This document shows, one piece after another, positions 35,849-45,141 of a stretch of DNA of 64,000 nt (the stretch's first letter is position 1; each line of letters starts with the position of its first letter). The stretch is taken from contig NZ_JACWFH010000027.1 in assembly GCF_019749255.1 (NCBI RefSeq), positions 27,406 through 91,405 of the forward strand. Direction: 5' to 3'. The stretch comes from Mesobacillus maritimus. GTDB taxonomy: Bacteria > Bacillota > Bacilli > Bacillales > Cytobacillaceae. Made by a program: the position numbers and the translations under genes. The notes beneath the pieces were generated by a model that was not told where the DNA came from, ran no database searches, and was given only the letters and a program-made list of their open reading frames with translations.

Positions 35849-35945
35849 ATAACAGATCGCTTATTACTTCTAAATATACACTGTGATTCTTAATCTAAAT
35901 ATCATGTCATTTGTAGTAATTCTATATTTTATAATTTTAATGCCT
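35849..35945 (+). repeat. family-B element, truncated copy
   Basis: It matches the middle of the other copies (TTATTACTTCTAA, CACTGTG, ATCATGTCATT, CTATATTTTATAAT). The conserved frame reads VILNLNIMSFVVILYFIIL. The right end is replaced by the family-C element that follows. Confidence 0.6.
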
Positions 35946-35956
35946 AAGCTCTCCAG

Positions 35957-36028
35957 AAAAATGGGGTCTGTCCCCATTGAAGTAACGCGATACTCCACCG
36001 GGGGACTGAACCCCAAATTTCGTTACCC
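35957..36028. repeat. family-C element, copy 1
   Basis: It contains GGGGTCTGTCCCC, TGAAGTAAC and an inverted GGGGGACTGAACCCC. A related copy lies at 37739-37790 and a fragment (TGAAGTAATG ... TGGGGTCAGG) at about 21265-21300. No gene is seen in 35653-36154. Confidence 0.6.
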
Positions 36029-36154
36029 CTTTTTTAGGTGGTTATTTCTTAGTGAATTATTTAAGGGGGACGGTATCTACAGGTTTTACCTTATGCTAGG
36101 AAATTGTATTATTTGGTCCCTCTGTGGGTAGGAAAATACCTGTTTGACTAACGA

Positions 36155-36784
36155 TCATTTGTTACTTTTTCCCGCCTGCACTTCAATGTGGAAAGTGTAC
36201 CCTCTCCACATGCTATACTCACCCGTAACGACACGAATCTTCCATACAGGGTTAATCCCCTTTGATACGTTCGCTGCAATCTCGACTTCTTGGTTGAACA
36301 TTTCTCTTGCAACCGTATTCCCTACATTTGCTTGTTGAACAATCGTTGTCATGTAAGCTTTGTCGTTGAACTCAACGATAAACGCATGTTCTTCTTCGTA
36401 CTTATGAACCTTAGCACGACCTGAATATTGTTGCTCAATGTACATCAGATCCTGAATTATTGCTTCCTCTTTTGCTTGGCGTTCAGCTTCTGCCTTCTTC
36501 TCAGCCTCTTCTTTTGCTTTTTGTTCAGCTTCTAGTTTGGCTTGTTGTTCAGACTCAATCTTTTCAAGTTGTTCTTGCTTTACCTTCTCTTCTGGTGTTG
36601 GTTTTTCGAACTCGATAATTGCTATAATGATAATCACGGTCACTACAAAAATCCCAACCCCTTTTCCAATCGTTTTGAAACCTTGCTTGAACTCACCTCT
36701 AAGAACTTGCTTTAGTCCACCGTACCCAACCACTATCCCTCCTATGGCGACACCTATAATTAATAGTCCAATTAATAAATTCAA
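36155..36784 (-). CDS. membrane protein with coiled-coil domain
   Basis: The 209-residue product has two N-terminal helices (about 3-24 and 44-62), a long E/K/A/Q-rich coiled coil (~65-108) and a C-terminal alpha/beta domain (~115-205; AFIVEFNDKAYM ... YTFHIEVQAGK). The TTG start overlaps the TGA stop of the lipoprotein gene by 4 bp and has GGAGGTGGG upstream, so the pair is translationally coupled. Function is unknown; an envelope-associated role is inferred. Confidence 0.65.
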   Translation of the reverse strand: MNLLIGLLIIGVAIGGIVVGYGGLKQVLRGEFKQGFKTIGKGVGIFVVTVIIIIAIIEFEKPTPEEKVKQEQLEKIESEQQAKLEAEQKAKEEAEKKAEAERQAKEEAIIQDLMYIEQQYSGRAKVHKYEEEHAFIVEFNDKAYMTTIVQQANVGNTVAREMFNQEVEIAANVSKGINPVWKIRVVTGEYSMWRGYTFHIEVQAGKSNK

Positions 36785-37155
36785 AAATAGCCCACCTCCG
36801 AGCTTTGTGTTATTTTAATTTCACGAGTTACCCTTTTAAGGTTACCTTTCTTTTGTGATGTTATTTTGTAAATAATCGTATAAACACTTTTCGTTTCTTC
36901 CTCACTTTCAGTCATACATTGGTCCAACACGTTCATAGCCTCGTCAAAATTCTCAAAGCCCTCACCGGTCCATTCATCACTGTAAACCCATTCGTTATCA
37001 TACGTTCCCCAAACGACATCATACTGTTCTTTCCTAATCTTAGGTTCTTCGATTTCTTGATTATTTGGTTTTACCTCTACATATTGTTCAATATCTGTTG
37101 AACTGCAACCTAATAACACACCTGTGGCTAAAGTGTTTAATAATACTTTTTTCAT
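36781..37155 (-). CDS. small lipoprotein, unknown function
   Basis: The 124-residue product starts at ATG 37155, with AGGGAGATG upstream; an earlier in-frame start lacks a site. It has a short lipoprotein signal with lipobox LLGC (Cys17). The rest is acidic and rich in Y and W (WGTYDNEWVYSDEWTGEGF). It is coupled to the coiled-coil membrane protein downstream, suggesting a joint surface function. Confidence 0.65.
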   Translation of the reverse strand: MKKVLLNTLATGVLLGCSSTDIEQYVEVKPNNQEIEEPKIRKEQYDVVWGTYDNEWVYSDEWTGEGFENFDEAMNVLDQCMTESEEETKSVYTIIYKITSQKKGNLKRVTREIKITQSSEVGYF

Positions 37156-37434
37156 GTATTCATCTCCCTTTTTCATTTATTTTGCATATATATTGAATTG
37201 AGGAAAACCATACACTAAGTAACGCTCAATAATACTAAGTCATGAGTGCTCACTATAATAGGTTCTTGGTTTCCCTTACAACAAAGTATTTAACACTATT
37301 TGGGGGAACCTCACTTAAAAACACTAATTCAAATTTTTTTGAGTAGGTCACTGGATAATCTTATTTGTAACAATTTTGTTCAGGATAGAATTAAATAGGG
37401 CACTATAAAACAATTAAAGCCTTTTATAGAAATA

Positions 37435-37660
37435 AGACATGGGGACGGTTTCAGGTTCCATTCGGGGTCGAAGTAAAGGGGGTGAAAGAGTATGGCTTTC
37501 AGCAATTTTTTAATACTTATTACTTCTAATATAAATAATTCACTGTGGCTAATGATTTAAATGTCATGGCATTGGTAGTAATTCTTTATTTTATAAACTT
37601 TTTGGCTGGATAGTGATGAAAAATATATTTTTATGTGGGACAGACCGTCCCCTTGTTTCA
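37435..37660 (+). repeat. family-B element, long copy with inverted ends
   Basis: The left end is ACATGGGGACGGTT (37437) and the right end ACCGTCCCCTTGT. The interior keeps CACTGTGGCTAATG and ATGTCATGGCATTGG. Left of the block it is longer than the 32.6-kb copy. The rest of 37156-37970 contains repeats but no gene. Confidence 0.72.
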
Positions 37661-37738
37661 GGCTATATACTGTCCAAGATCCCGCTTAAAATCCATTACC
37701 ATTTTTACTTTTTATAGTTTGGAGGTATTAGAGAAAAA

Positions 37739-37790
37739 AGGTCAGATCCCACTGAAGTAACACTTCACCACCGTGGGATTGACCCCAACC
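37739..37790. repeat. family-C element, copy 2
   Basis: GGTCAGATCCCACTGAAGTA and later GTGGGATTGACCCC match the copy at 35957-36028 in order and spacing, with point differences in both arms. Confidence 0.55.
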
Positions 37791-37896
37791 TTATTTGAGA
37801 ATCTTTTATTTGCAAAAGCGCGTAAAAAAAGAAAATCAGTTTCAACACCAACACCGATTACTCTCTCCAAAGTAGCTTTTTCGCTTGGTTTTTATA

Positions 37897-37943
37897 TTAA
37901 AAAAACACCAACAAATGTTGGTTTAAGCAACATTCGTGAGTGT
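37897..37943 (-). terminator. family-D terminator of the ABC importer operon
   Basis: On the minus strand AACACTCACGAATGTTG pairs with CCAACATTTGTTGGTGTT, followed by TTTTT. It lies 28 bp behind the last operon gene. Confidence 0.7.
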
Positions 37944-37970
37944 TTGAGGAAATTTACATATATACCATTC

Positions 37971-39050
37971 CTAATAAATTAACGTATCCTTTATTTTCCA
38001 CTTAACTGTTATCGCTTCTTCATCAGAGAAGTGGAGGTCTTCAGTCATATTTTGTATTCGAACTAGAAATTCTTTCTCAATTCCTTCAACCTTAATTCCA
38101 ATTAAATAGGAAGTGCCAGTATAGTTAATATATGCGACATTACCTGTTAGGTAATTATATTTTTCGGAATCTATGTCCTTGTCAACCAGTACTTCTATTG
38201 ACTCAGGTCGAATCATTACTTTTGATGGGTTACTATTATTATCATTGGCAATTACTTTAATCTTATGGCCACCAAGTATTGTAATTTCCATTGTTTCACT
38301 ACTCGTACCCAAATCAGTATTAGCAATTGGAAGCAGATTTGATTCACCTATAAAATTAGCCACAAAAGGATCAACTGGTTTTTTATACACTTCCTTCGGA
38401 GTTCCTAACTGGACTATGTTTCCACCGTTCATAACGGCTATTCGATCCCCTAATAACATGGCTTCTTCTTGATCATGCGTAACAAATACACCAGTAAATT
38501 TATATTCCTTTTGTAACAAACGAATTTCTATACCTAGCGCTTGTCTAAGCTTAGCATCTAGATTACTTAAAGGCTCATCAAAAAGAACTAACTTTGGTTT
38601 TAAGACCAATGTTCGAGCTAAAGCAACACGTTGTTGTTGACCACCGGATAGCTGAGCTGGAAAGCGATCCTCAAATTCTGCCAATTGAACAGAGGCAAGA
38701 CTAGCACGAACTCGATCTCCTATTTCCGATTTAGGGACACCGTGTCGACGCAAACCAAACGCTACATTATCAAACACACTTAAATGAGGAAATAAAGCAT
38801 AGTTTTGAAAGACAAGCCCAACATCCCGCTTATGAGGTGCCACTTTTGTTAACTCTTTATCTTCAAGCATGATTGAACCTGATGTTGGAGTCTGCATTCC
38901 AGCAATCATACTGAGTGTTGTTGATTTTCCACATCCACTTGGCCCCAGCAAACAAAGCATTTCTCCACTCTCTACAGTTAAATTTAATTTATTAACGACG
39001 ACTTTACTTCCAAATTTCTTATAAATATCCTTTAATTGCAACTCAGTCAA
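37971..39050 (-). CDS. PotA-like ABC transporter ATP-binding protein
   Basis: This 359-residue ATPase energises the importer. It has Walker A GPSGCGKST (36-44), the Q-loop FQNYALFPH, signature LSGGQQQRVALAR (~134), Walker B LVLFDEPLSNLD (~156) and a C-terminal TOBE domain (from ~270). This matches the PotA/FbpC branch serving polyamine, iron or small organic substrates. The TTG start has GGAGGTG 8 bp upstream. It is the last gene of the operon with the two permeases and the binding protein. Confidence 0.9.
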   Translation of the reverse strand: MTELQLKDIYKKFGSKVVVNKLNLTVESGEMLCLLGPSGCGKSTTLSMIAGMQTPTSGSIMLEDKELTKVAPHKRDVGLVFQNYALFPHLSVFDNVAFGLRRHGVPKSEIGDRVRASLASVQLAEFEDRFPAQLSGGQQQRVALARTLVLKPKLVLFDEPLSNLDAKLRQALGIEIRLLQKEYKFTGVFVTHDQEEAMLLGDRIAVMNGGNIVQLGTPKEVYKKPVDPFVANFIGESNLLPIANTDLGTSSETMEITILGGHKIKVIANDNNSNPSKVMIRPESIEVLVDKDIDSEKYNYLTGNVAYINYTGTSYLIGIKVEGIEKEFLVRIQNMTEDLHFSDEEAITVKWKIKDTLIY

Positions 39051-39065
39051 TGTGACACCTCCAAT

Positions 39066-39845
39066 TTATGATTTCTTGTTAACTCCCATTAACAAAACAG
39101 CTAAAAGTCCTAAAAGAACCGTACCGAAAATAATTAATGAAGAAATCGCTGCTAATGAAGTTGATAGGTTAAACTGCACATCAGAATATATAGTCATTGG
39201 CAAGGTATTAAAACCTGGGCCGGTCAGGAAAAGTGCAATAATTAACTCATCAAAGGACACTACTAAACTAAGAAAACCACTAGCTAATAGTGCAGGTCTT
39301 GCAAGTGGAACAGTCACTAAAAAAAACGTTTTAATAGGGGATGCTCCTAAAATAATAGATGCTTGTTCAATCGACTTATCCATACCAGCAAATCCAGCTA
39401 TCATCGTACGAACCACATATGGAATGACAATGACCACATGGGCTAGCAATAATCTTGGGAAGTACATTTGGACCCCTAAATTACTAACTAAAATAAGTAG
39501 TCCAATGCCCAATAATAAGGTAGGAATAACTAAGGGTGAGAGAAAAAAACTCTGCAATACATCGTTAAATCTCGACTTATATCTAGAAATAGCATAAGCG
39601 ATCATCGTTCCTACAGGAAGTGCAATCATCGTAGTAACAACAGCAAGCTTGATACTATTCCAAAATGGTTGCGTATACCGCCCCTTAGAAATTACTTCAT
39701 GGTACCAATCAAACGTAAATCCTTGAGGTGGAAATACTAGGTATTCTGCTGTATTAAAGGAAGAAATAATAACTACAAGGAGAGGAGCTAAAATAAAGAT
39801 ATAAATGAATACATTTACGAAGTTCACAATTTTAAAATTCTTCAT
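39066..39845 (-). CDS. PotC-like ABC transporter permease
   Basis: The 259-residue protein has six membrane helices and the EAA loop characteristic of binding-protein-dependent importers (EQASIILGASPIKTFF, ~150-165). It pairs with the permease immediately upstream, whose TAA stop abuts this ATG. AAGGAG lies in the upstream gene's end. Confidence 0.88.
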   Translation of the reverse strand: MKNFKIVNFVNVFIYIFILAPLLVVIISSFNTAEYLVFPPQGFTFDWYHEVISKGRYTQPFWNSIKLAVVTTMIALPVGTMIAYAISRYKSRFNDVLQSFFLSPLVIPTLLLGIGLLILVSNLGVQMYFPRLLLAHVVIVIPYVVRTMIAGFAGMDKSIEQASIILGASPIKTFFLVTVPLARPALLASGFLSLVVSFDELIIALFLTGPGFNTLPMTIYSDVQFNLSTSLAAISSLIIFGTVLLGLLAVLLMGVNKKS

Positions 39846-40703
39846 TTAAGTATTAGCTCCTTCATATTTACTTTGAAGTGCCTTTTTATAAAGACTTGTT
39901 ACAATTAACATGGTGATTAGTAGAATTACACCCATTGCGGATGCAAATGGCCAGTTCAACAACTGAATCGTTTGATCCTCAATTTCAGTTGCCATTAATT
40001 TTACCTGCGAGCCACCAACAAGAGATGGAGTGATAAAGTAGCTTAATGTTATAGAAAAAACAAGCAACGTACCGGCTACTATTCCAGGCTTTGATATTGG
40101 GAGTGTAACGTACCACCAAACCTTAAATTTATTTGCTCCAAGATTTGATGCAGCTTTTTCTAAATTCAAGTCCATTCCATCAATTACTGCATATAAAACA
40201 AGTACCATATACGGTAACATAACATGTACAAGGGCTATAATTACCCCCGACACTGTATACATTAGTTCCATCGGTTGATGAATGATATTAAGCTTAATGA
40301 GAATCTCGTTTAAAATACCTTTTTTACTTAAGATAATAATCCAACCAAAATTTCTGATAACTGCACTTGTCAATAAAGGCAACGCAATCAACATAAGAAG
40401 TGGAATTCTATATTTAGGTTTCGTTCTAGCTATTCCATATGCCAAGAAATAGCCTAAAACTAAGCAAATAGCGCTAACAATTACACCAACATATACAGAT
40501 CTCCATAGCATCTCCAAATAATAAGTATCTGTAAAGAATTTAATATATTGGTCTAAAACAAATGCTGGTTCTATCGCGCCTGAAGATGTCGTTTTATAGA
40601 AACTATAGATAAAAAGACGTCCAAGAGGGAAAACAAACGCTAGTAGAAGGATAACTATACCCGGTGCTAATAATATCCAATTGGCTGGAATGCGTTTTAG
40701 CAT
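39846..40703 (-). CDS. PotB-like ABC transporter permease
   Basis: The 285-residue protein has six helices (first at ~10-33) and the EAA loop LEKAASNLGANKFKVWW (~180-196). It forms the heterodimeric channel with the PotC-like protein. A GGGGGGACGAGGG ribosome site precedes the ATG. Confidence 0.88.
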   Translation of the reverse strand: MLKRIPANWILLAPGIVILLLAFVFPLGRLFIYSFYKTTSSGAIEPAFVLDQYIKFFTDTYYLEMLWRSVYVGVIVSAICLVLGYFLAYGIARTKPKYRIPLLMLIALPLLTSAVIRNFGWIIILSKKGILNEILIKLNIIHQPMELMYTVSGVIIALVHVMLPYMVLVLYAVIDGMDLNLEKAASNLGANKFKVWWYVTLPISKPGIVAGTLLVFSITLSYFITPSLVGGSQVKLMATEIEDQTIQLLNWPFASAMGVILLITMLIVTSLYKKALQSKYEGANT

Positions 40704-40741
40704 ACCCTCGTCCCCCCCTTTATTGGTAATTAGAAATTTAT

Positions 40742-41827
40742 TTAGTTTGAAATCAATTTATTCCATTGCTCTGTATAAGCAGATCGGTTGTTATTTACTT
40801 TTTCTAAGTCTAAATGAATTAAGTTGTTGAAAGATTCTTCTCCATTTGGCAAAATATCTGAAAGCTTCTCAGGTAACTCTGTATGGACATTTGTAGGTGA
40901 ATACCCACCACCCTCAGCTGTTAATGCTTGTATTTCTGGTCTTAATAGGAAGTCAATGTATTGCTGAGCTAATTCAGGATTTTTGCTTCCTTGCACCACG
41001 TTTGCTGTCATGTAGATACCAATACCGCCCTCATCAGGTGTTGCAAAGTTAACTGGAACACCTTGTTCAGCAAATGTATAAGCATAACCAGAATCAAACG
41101 GCGCAATCATCACTTCCTCCTGTGCAAACAAGTTTCCTACTTCAGGACTTGCAGAAACAATAGCCGCTGTGTTTGGAATTAATTTCGTTATAATATCCAA
41201 ACCAGGTTGAATATTATCTTCACTTCCACCCTCCATTAGAGATGCTGCAAGGAGGAAATAATATCCGTAAGTATTAGAAATATCAACCAAACCGACATTT
41301 CCACTGTACTCCTCTTTCCATAGATCCTTCCATGATGTAGGAGGTGCAGCTACTCTATTTTCATCATAAATTAATCCTAGCGACTCGTAGCCAAATGTTA
41401 CGCTGTGCCCATCGGGATGCACAGCACCTTCATATAAATTATCCATATTTTTAATAATTGACTTATCCAATTCCATTAATAGTCCTTCATCTTTCGCAAT
41501 TTGCTCTTGTCCCCCAGAGAAAAGAACTACATCTAGCGATGGATTATTTTTCTCCGCCCGCATTTTTGCAAGCGCATCTGCAGAGTATAAAGTAACCACT
41601 TCAACATCCGCATTGTATTCTTCCTCAAACTGCTTGATATACTCCTCTTGTGCTTCTTGAATAGCACCACCAAAAGATGTTACTACTAATTTTTGCGGGT
41701 CCTTTGATGAAGCATCACCTGTTGAATCACTTGAAGTGTCTGCCCCTGAACTACTTCCTTGACACCCTGAAAAGGAAAAAGCAAAAAGAACAATCAAGAA
41801 GACTAACCATTTTTTATTTAATTTCAT
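40742..41827 (-). CDS. PotD-like substrate-binding lipoprotein
   Basis: The 361-residue protein has a lipoprotein signal with lipobox FSGC (Cys22), a serine/aspartate linker and a periplasmic-binding-protein type 2 fold (VVTSFGGAIQEAQEEYIKQF). It resembles the spermidine/putrescine and related binding proteins. The linked amidohydrolase suggests the ligand could be an amide- or lactam-containing amine, but this is inference. GAGGAGAGG precedes the ATG. Confidence 0.85.
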   Translation of the reverse strand: MKLNKKWLVFLIVLFAFSFSGCQGSSSGADTSSDSTGDASSKDPQKLVVTSFGGAIQEAQEEYIKQFEEEYNADVEVVTLYSADALAKMRAEKNNPSLDVVLFSGGQEQIAKDEGLLMELDKSIIKNMDNLYEGAVHPDGHSVTFGYESLGLIYDENRVAAPPTSWKDLWKEEYSGNVGLVDISNTYGYYFLLAASLMEGGSEDNIQPGLDIITKLIPNTAAIVSASPEVGNLFAQEEVMIAPFDSGYAYTFAEQGVPVNFATPDEGGIGIYMTANVVQGSKNPELAQQYIDFLLRPEIQALTAEGGGYSPTNVHTELPEKLSDILPNGEESFNNLIHLDLEKVNNNRSAYTEQWNKLISN

Positions 41828-41843
41828 CGGTACCTCTCCTCTT

Positions 41844-43040
41844 TTAAAATTCAGATTGAGTTATTATACTAGGCTGGTTCATACTAAACTCCCAATTTTT
41901 GGTGTATAGTGATCTTGCATTTTCAGATAAAATCATAGAGGCAACCTGATAAGCATAACTCTCATCGATTATTCCCTCACCAATTAGATCCTCTAATACC
42001 TTGGCAAGCACAGACTTTATTAATCTTGCACCAAGCCAACTAATTTCTGGAATTGTAAAACCATCTGAACCATATAACACTTTAGTAAAAGGAGCCATTT
42101 CCAAGATTTGACGTAGCTTAGGATAAATACCTATACTGCTAAAAGGAATCATAGATGACAAATCAAGATATAAATTGGGGTATTGATTAACTAAATAACC
42201 TGCTTCTTCCACAAATGGATAGGCCGTATGCACAAATATGATTTTCACATTTTGGTAATGTGGATCACTAAGGATTGTATGCATTAATAGAGGACTTGAT
42301 TGTTTTACATCTATCATTGGGGCATCCCCTGCTCCTGAATGCATTTGAATCGGGATATCATATTCTAAGCAGAGTTCGAAGGCCAGCAGAACTAGATAAT
42401 CACGAACTTGTTTCTCTGCCTTACGATTGGTTGGGTCAGCAATAAACTGTTGGTAGCTTTGTGAAGCTTGTTTTTTGGATGTTTTTTGGATATTCAACCC
42501 TGTATGGTAGGCAATAACTGTTTTAAATGCAATAGTTCCTTTCTTTTCTACCTCTTCTCTTAGTACAGCTAAGTATTTTGACTCTAATTCGTCAAATCCT
42601 ATTTTTTCCTCAAAGAGCGGATGAAAAGTTGATTCTACCCGATGAATTCTCCTTACATTTACAGAATCAGCTGTTTCATGGAACCAATCTAGCTCCTGTT
42701 TTGATAGCCGCTCTCCCATCACTGGAAATCCATAATCCACTAGAAACGATTCAAAATTCACTTCTTTGAACATCTTATCTACATAGGCCTTAGGATTAGT
42801 TCGATATTTTTCATTTCTAATTTTAATAAGCTCATCATCTGTAATAGTAGAATCAAGATTATAGTGTTTGATTAGTTCATTTCTTGCCATTCGAAATAAT
42901 AATGTATTCCTGGTATTCCTACTTTTTGGTGGGATAAGCGAAAGTGTAAAACAGTTATCAAATGTTTTGCTTTCTCTAGATTGCACAAATGGATGACAGT
43001 GATCATCAATAATTGGAAATTTACTTAAATCAATTCCCAT
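41844..43040 (-). CDS. amidohydrolase-2 family metal-dependent hydrolase
   Basis: The 398-residue TIM-barrel protein has metal-ligand motifs of the amidohydrolase superfamily: HxH in DDHCHPF (13-19), a later QMHSGAGD (~237), VHTAYPF (~265) and the catalytic Asp in LYGSDGFTIPE (~325). It is related to the amidohydrolase part of FluG-like proteins. It is the first gene of the importer operon (AGGAGGGG before the ATG), so it probably processes the imported compound. Substrate unknown; other options are a decarboxylase or lactonase of the same fold. Confidence 0.82.
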   Translation of the reverse strand: MGIDLSKFPIIDDHCHPFVQSRESKTFDNCFTLSLIPPKSRNTRNTLLFRMARNELIKHYNLDSTITDDELIKIRNEKYRTNPKAYVDKMFKEVNFESFLVDYGFPVMGERLSKQELDWFHETADSVNVRRIHRVESTFHPLFEEKIGFDELESKYLAVLREEVEKKGTIAFKTVIAYHTGLNIQKTSKKQASQSYQQFIADPTNRKAEKQVRDYLVLLAFELCLEYDIPIQMHSGAGDAPMIDVKQSSPLLMHTILSDPHYQNVKIIFVHTAYPFVEEAGYLVNQYPNLYLDLSSMIPFSSIGIYPKLRQILEMAPFTKVLYGSDGFTIPEISWLGARLIKSVLAKVLEDLIGEGIIDESYAYQVASMILSENARSLYTKNWEFSMNQPSIITQSEF

Positions 43041-43079
43041 AAAATCCCCTCCTATTTATTCATTTTTAATGTTTTTGAT

Positions 43080-43091
43080 ATTGTATACAAT
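43080..43091. promoter_or_regulatory. likely GntR operator ATTGTATACAAT
   Basis: This perfect 12-bp palindrome is 40 bp upstream of the first operon gene, downstream of a TTGACA-like -35 on the minus strand (43124-43129). The core TTGTATACAA matches operators known for FCD-type GntR repressors, and such a regulator is encoded next door. Confidence 0.7.
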
Positions 43092-43282
43092 TTAAAACAC
43101 AATGAATTTTCAAACAACCGTTTTGTCAAGAAATATAACACGGTTTTTGAAAATATAAAGAAATTGAAAATTCTGATTTTAGTGATTTATATTCTGCTAT
43201 TTTTAGTAATATGCCTTCACTTAAGTTAAATTTATAACAAGTTTCTCTAGATTATAGTCCTATTTACATCATTTTTCTAAAA

Positions 43283-43309
43283 GAAAAAAACAACCCTACA
43301 TCAGGTTGT
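43283..43309 (-). terminator. terminator of the gntR-type gene
   Basis: On the minus strand ACAACCT...AGGGTTGT is followed by a run of Ts, directly behind the regulator's stop. It separates the regulator from the operon it faces. Confidence 0.7.
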
Positions 43310-43948
43310 CTAAGTTTTAGTATTTTTCAAGAAATCTTCTCTTGCACGTTTCCAATTTTGTTGAGTAGAACGTCTAGCAGCTTCACAGTCTTTCTTAACA
43401 ATTGCTTGATAAATCATTCTATGTTCTTCAGTTGCTTCTGAAATATCTACAACAGTTGTAAATGATGTTTGGATTTGGTACGTTCTTTGAAATAGCTTCT
43501 CCCAATGTTGAATAAGAAGTTGATTTTTACACATGGTATGTAAAGTTCTATGGAATTCAATATCCTTCTCCTTCCACTTATGGAAATCCATCTGCTGTTT
43601 ATACTTCTCCATATCTTCCAGTACTATCTTTAGCGCATTGACCTTATTCTCTTCTGGATTCTTAGCTGCAATAAAAGCAATCATTCCTTCAATAGCTTCC
43701 ATCATTTCATAACAATCACTAATATCATTTGCAGTTAGAACTTTTACAAATGCCCCTTTTCGCGGATACAATGTTACAAATCCATCAACGGATAATAACC
43801 TAATTGCTTCCCGGACTGGTGTTCTACTCATATTTATTTTTTTGGCATATTCCTCTTCAACAATAGGTTGACCTTGTGCTAACCTGTTGTCTTTAATATC
43901 TTGAAGAATACTATCATAGGCAATTTGAGTCTGATTTATTTTAGCCAT
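43310..43948 (-). CDS. GntR family regulator, FCD type
   Basis: The 212-residue protein has an N-terminal winged helix (residues 5-70) with the GntR signature YAKKINMSRTPVREAIRLL and an FCD ligand domain (from ~78) with conserved E, D and H positions (EKDIEFHRTLH and EEHRMIYQAI) that bind metal and ligand. It most likely represses the amidohydrolase/importer operon through the palindrome at 43080. AAAGGTG precedes the ATG at 43948; a GTG at 43960 lacks a site. Confidence 0.88.
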   Translation of the reverse strand: MAKINQTQIAYDSILQDIKDNRLAQGQPIVEEEYAKKINMSRTPVREAIRLLSVDGFVTLYPRKGAFVKVLTANDISDCYEMMEAIEGMIAFIAAKNPEENKVNALKIVLEDMEKYKQQMDFHKWKEKDIEFHRTLHTMCKNQLLIQHWEKLFQRTYQIQTSFTTVVDISEATEEHRMIYQAIVKKDCEAARRSTQQNWKRAREDFLKNTKT

Positions 43949-44136
43949 ATAAGCAATCACCTTTACATTAAATGATATTTGTTACACTTCAAGTTATCTC
44001 TGTATATGAAGCCAATCTACTAATTAATAGATAAGTATTGCTAAAATGTTTTTTATATTCCATAATTCTATTTTTTAACTAGCAGAATGAAAATTGTAAG
44101 GCCAACGGCAGCAAACACTTCTTTAGTATATTTTAC

Positions 44137-44850
44137 TCATCTATTCTTGTTTTCTTCTGCAAGTAGATTTACTCTATCTAATGGTTTATACTCCACTTGT
44201 TTAATACCTCGTAAATCCACTTGTTTAACAGTTCTTCTAAACTTATTACATAACGACTAAACTGAGGTTCTTTTCGATTTATTTAGAAGTTTAATATTTA
44301 CATATTTCTTTTCCCCATGTTTTTCCCAATAAAGTGGTGGTTCTATAACAGTATTAATTGCTTCATCTGGTTCAAAGGTAATTAAATAAAATGCCCTCTT
44401 TAATTCCTTATTACCATTTTTCTTAATTTTTATAATGAAAATGCAAGCCCATTCCAGAGCCATGATCATCTGCATCAACTCCAAATTTTGAGTTGGGTTT
44501 TGGGAGTAGCTCTTAGGGCTTTCTACCATATGTAAGCATATTAAACAAAGTCAATCCCTCTTCTGGTCGTCTACTGTATAAATCCTCACCAATGTGATTT
44601 CCATGAAGTTCTAATATATTTTTTTACCGATATACTTACTAATTAAAGTCTTTTCTTTATTTACTAAATTTCTAACATTATTTTTTATGTTTTCACTCCG
44701 CAAATCATCATAGTTTCCAAATTCTTCCAGTAAAAAGTCCCCAAATATTCTTGTAAATTCACCATAAGAAACGAAGTATAAATTAAAATTTAAACGGTTC
44801 ATAATGTTATTCTGACTTTGTATACTAATATCAAAGAGAAAAGATGACAA
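44137..44850 (-). pseudogene. multiply frameshifted gene
   Basis: Successive frames together read like one protein: GDFLLEEFGNYDDLRSE, then ILELHGNHIGEDLYSRR, then NFGVDADDHGSGMG, then KELKRAFYLITFEPDEAINT, then after an in-frame TAG DLRGIKQVEYKPLDRVN to TGA at 44137. At least three frame changes and one nonsense codon are needed, so the gene is dead. The family is not recognised. Confidence 0.5.
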
Positions 44851-44859
44851 GGGGAAATT

Positions 44860-45141
44860 TTATGATTTCAATTTAATCATATATGTATTTCGATTTTGCC
44901 CTTCTACAGGTTCAAATAAAAGGCCAAGCTGTTCACTTTCATATTTCTTCTTAATGTCCTTTAACAGCTCCTTATATTTAGAATACTTTATTCTAACAAG
45001 CCTTTTCTATTTTATGTTAGATAACTGTCCATCATCTCTTTGTCTCACACCAAACAAATATATATCCTTTTTTGCTAAATCAATTTCGTAGCATGTAATA
45101 AAATCATCATATGAATCATAACCTTTTAATTTAACTCCCAT
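44860..45141 (-). pseudogene. small gene interrupted by an amber codon
   Basis: The frame opens MGVKLKGYDSYDDFITCYEI, reaches TAG at 45007-45009 after 44 codons and continues in the same frame as KRLVRIKYSKYKELLKDI to a TAA at 44860. Removing the stop gives one 93-residue protein. It lies just upstream of the decayed gene at 44137-44850, and the two probably formed one operon. Confidence 0.5.
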
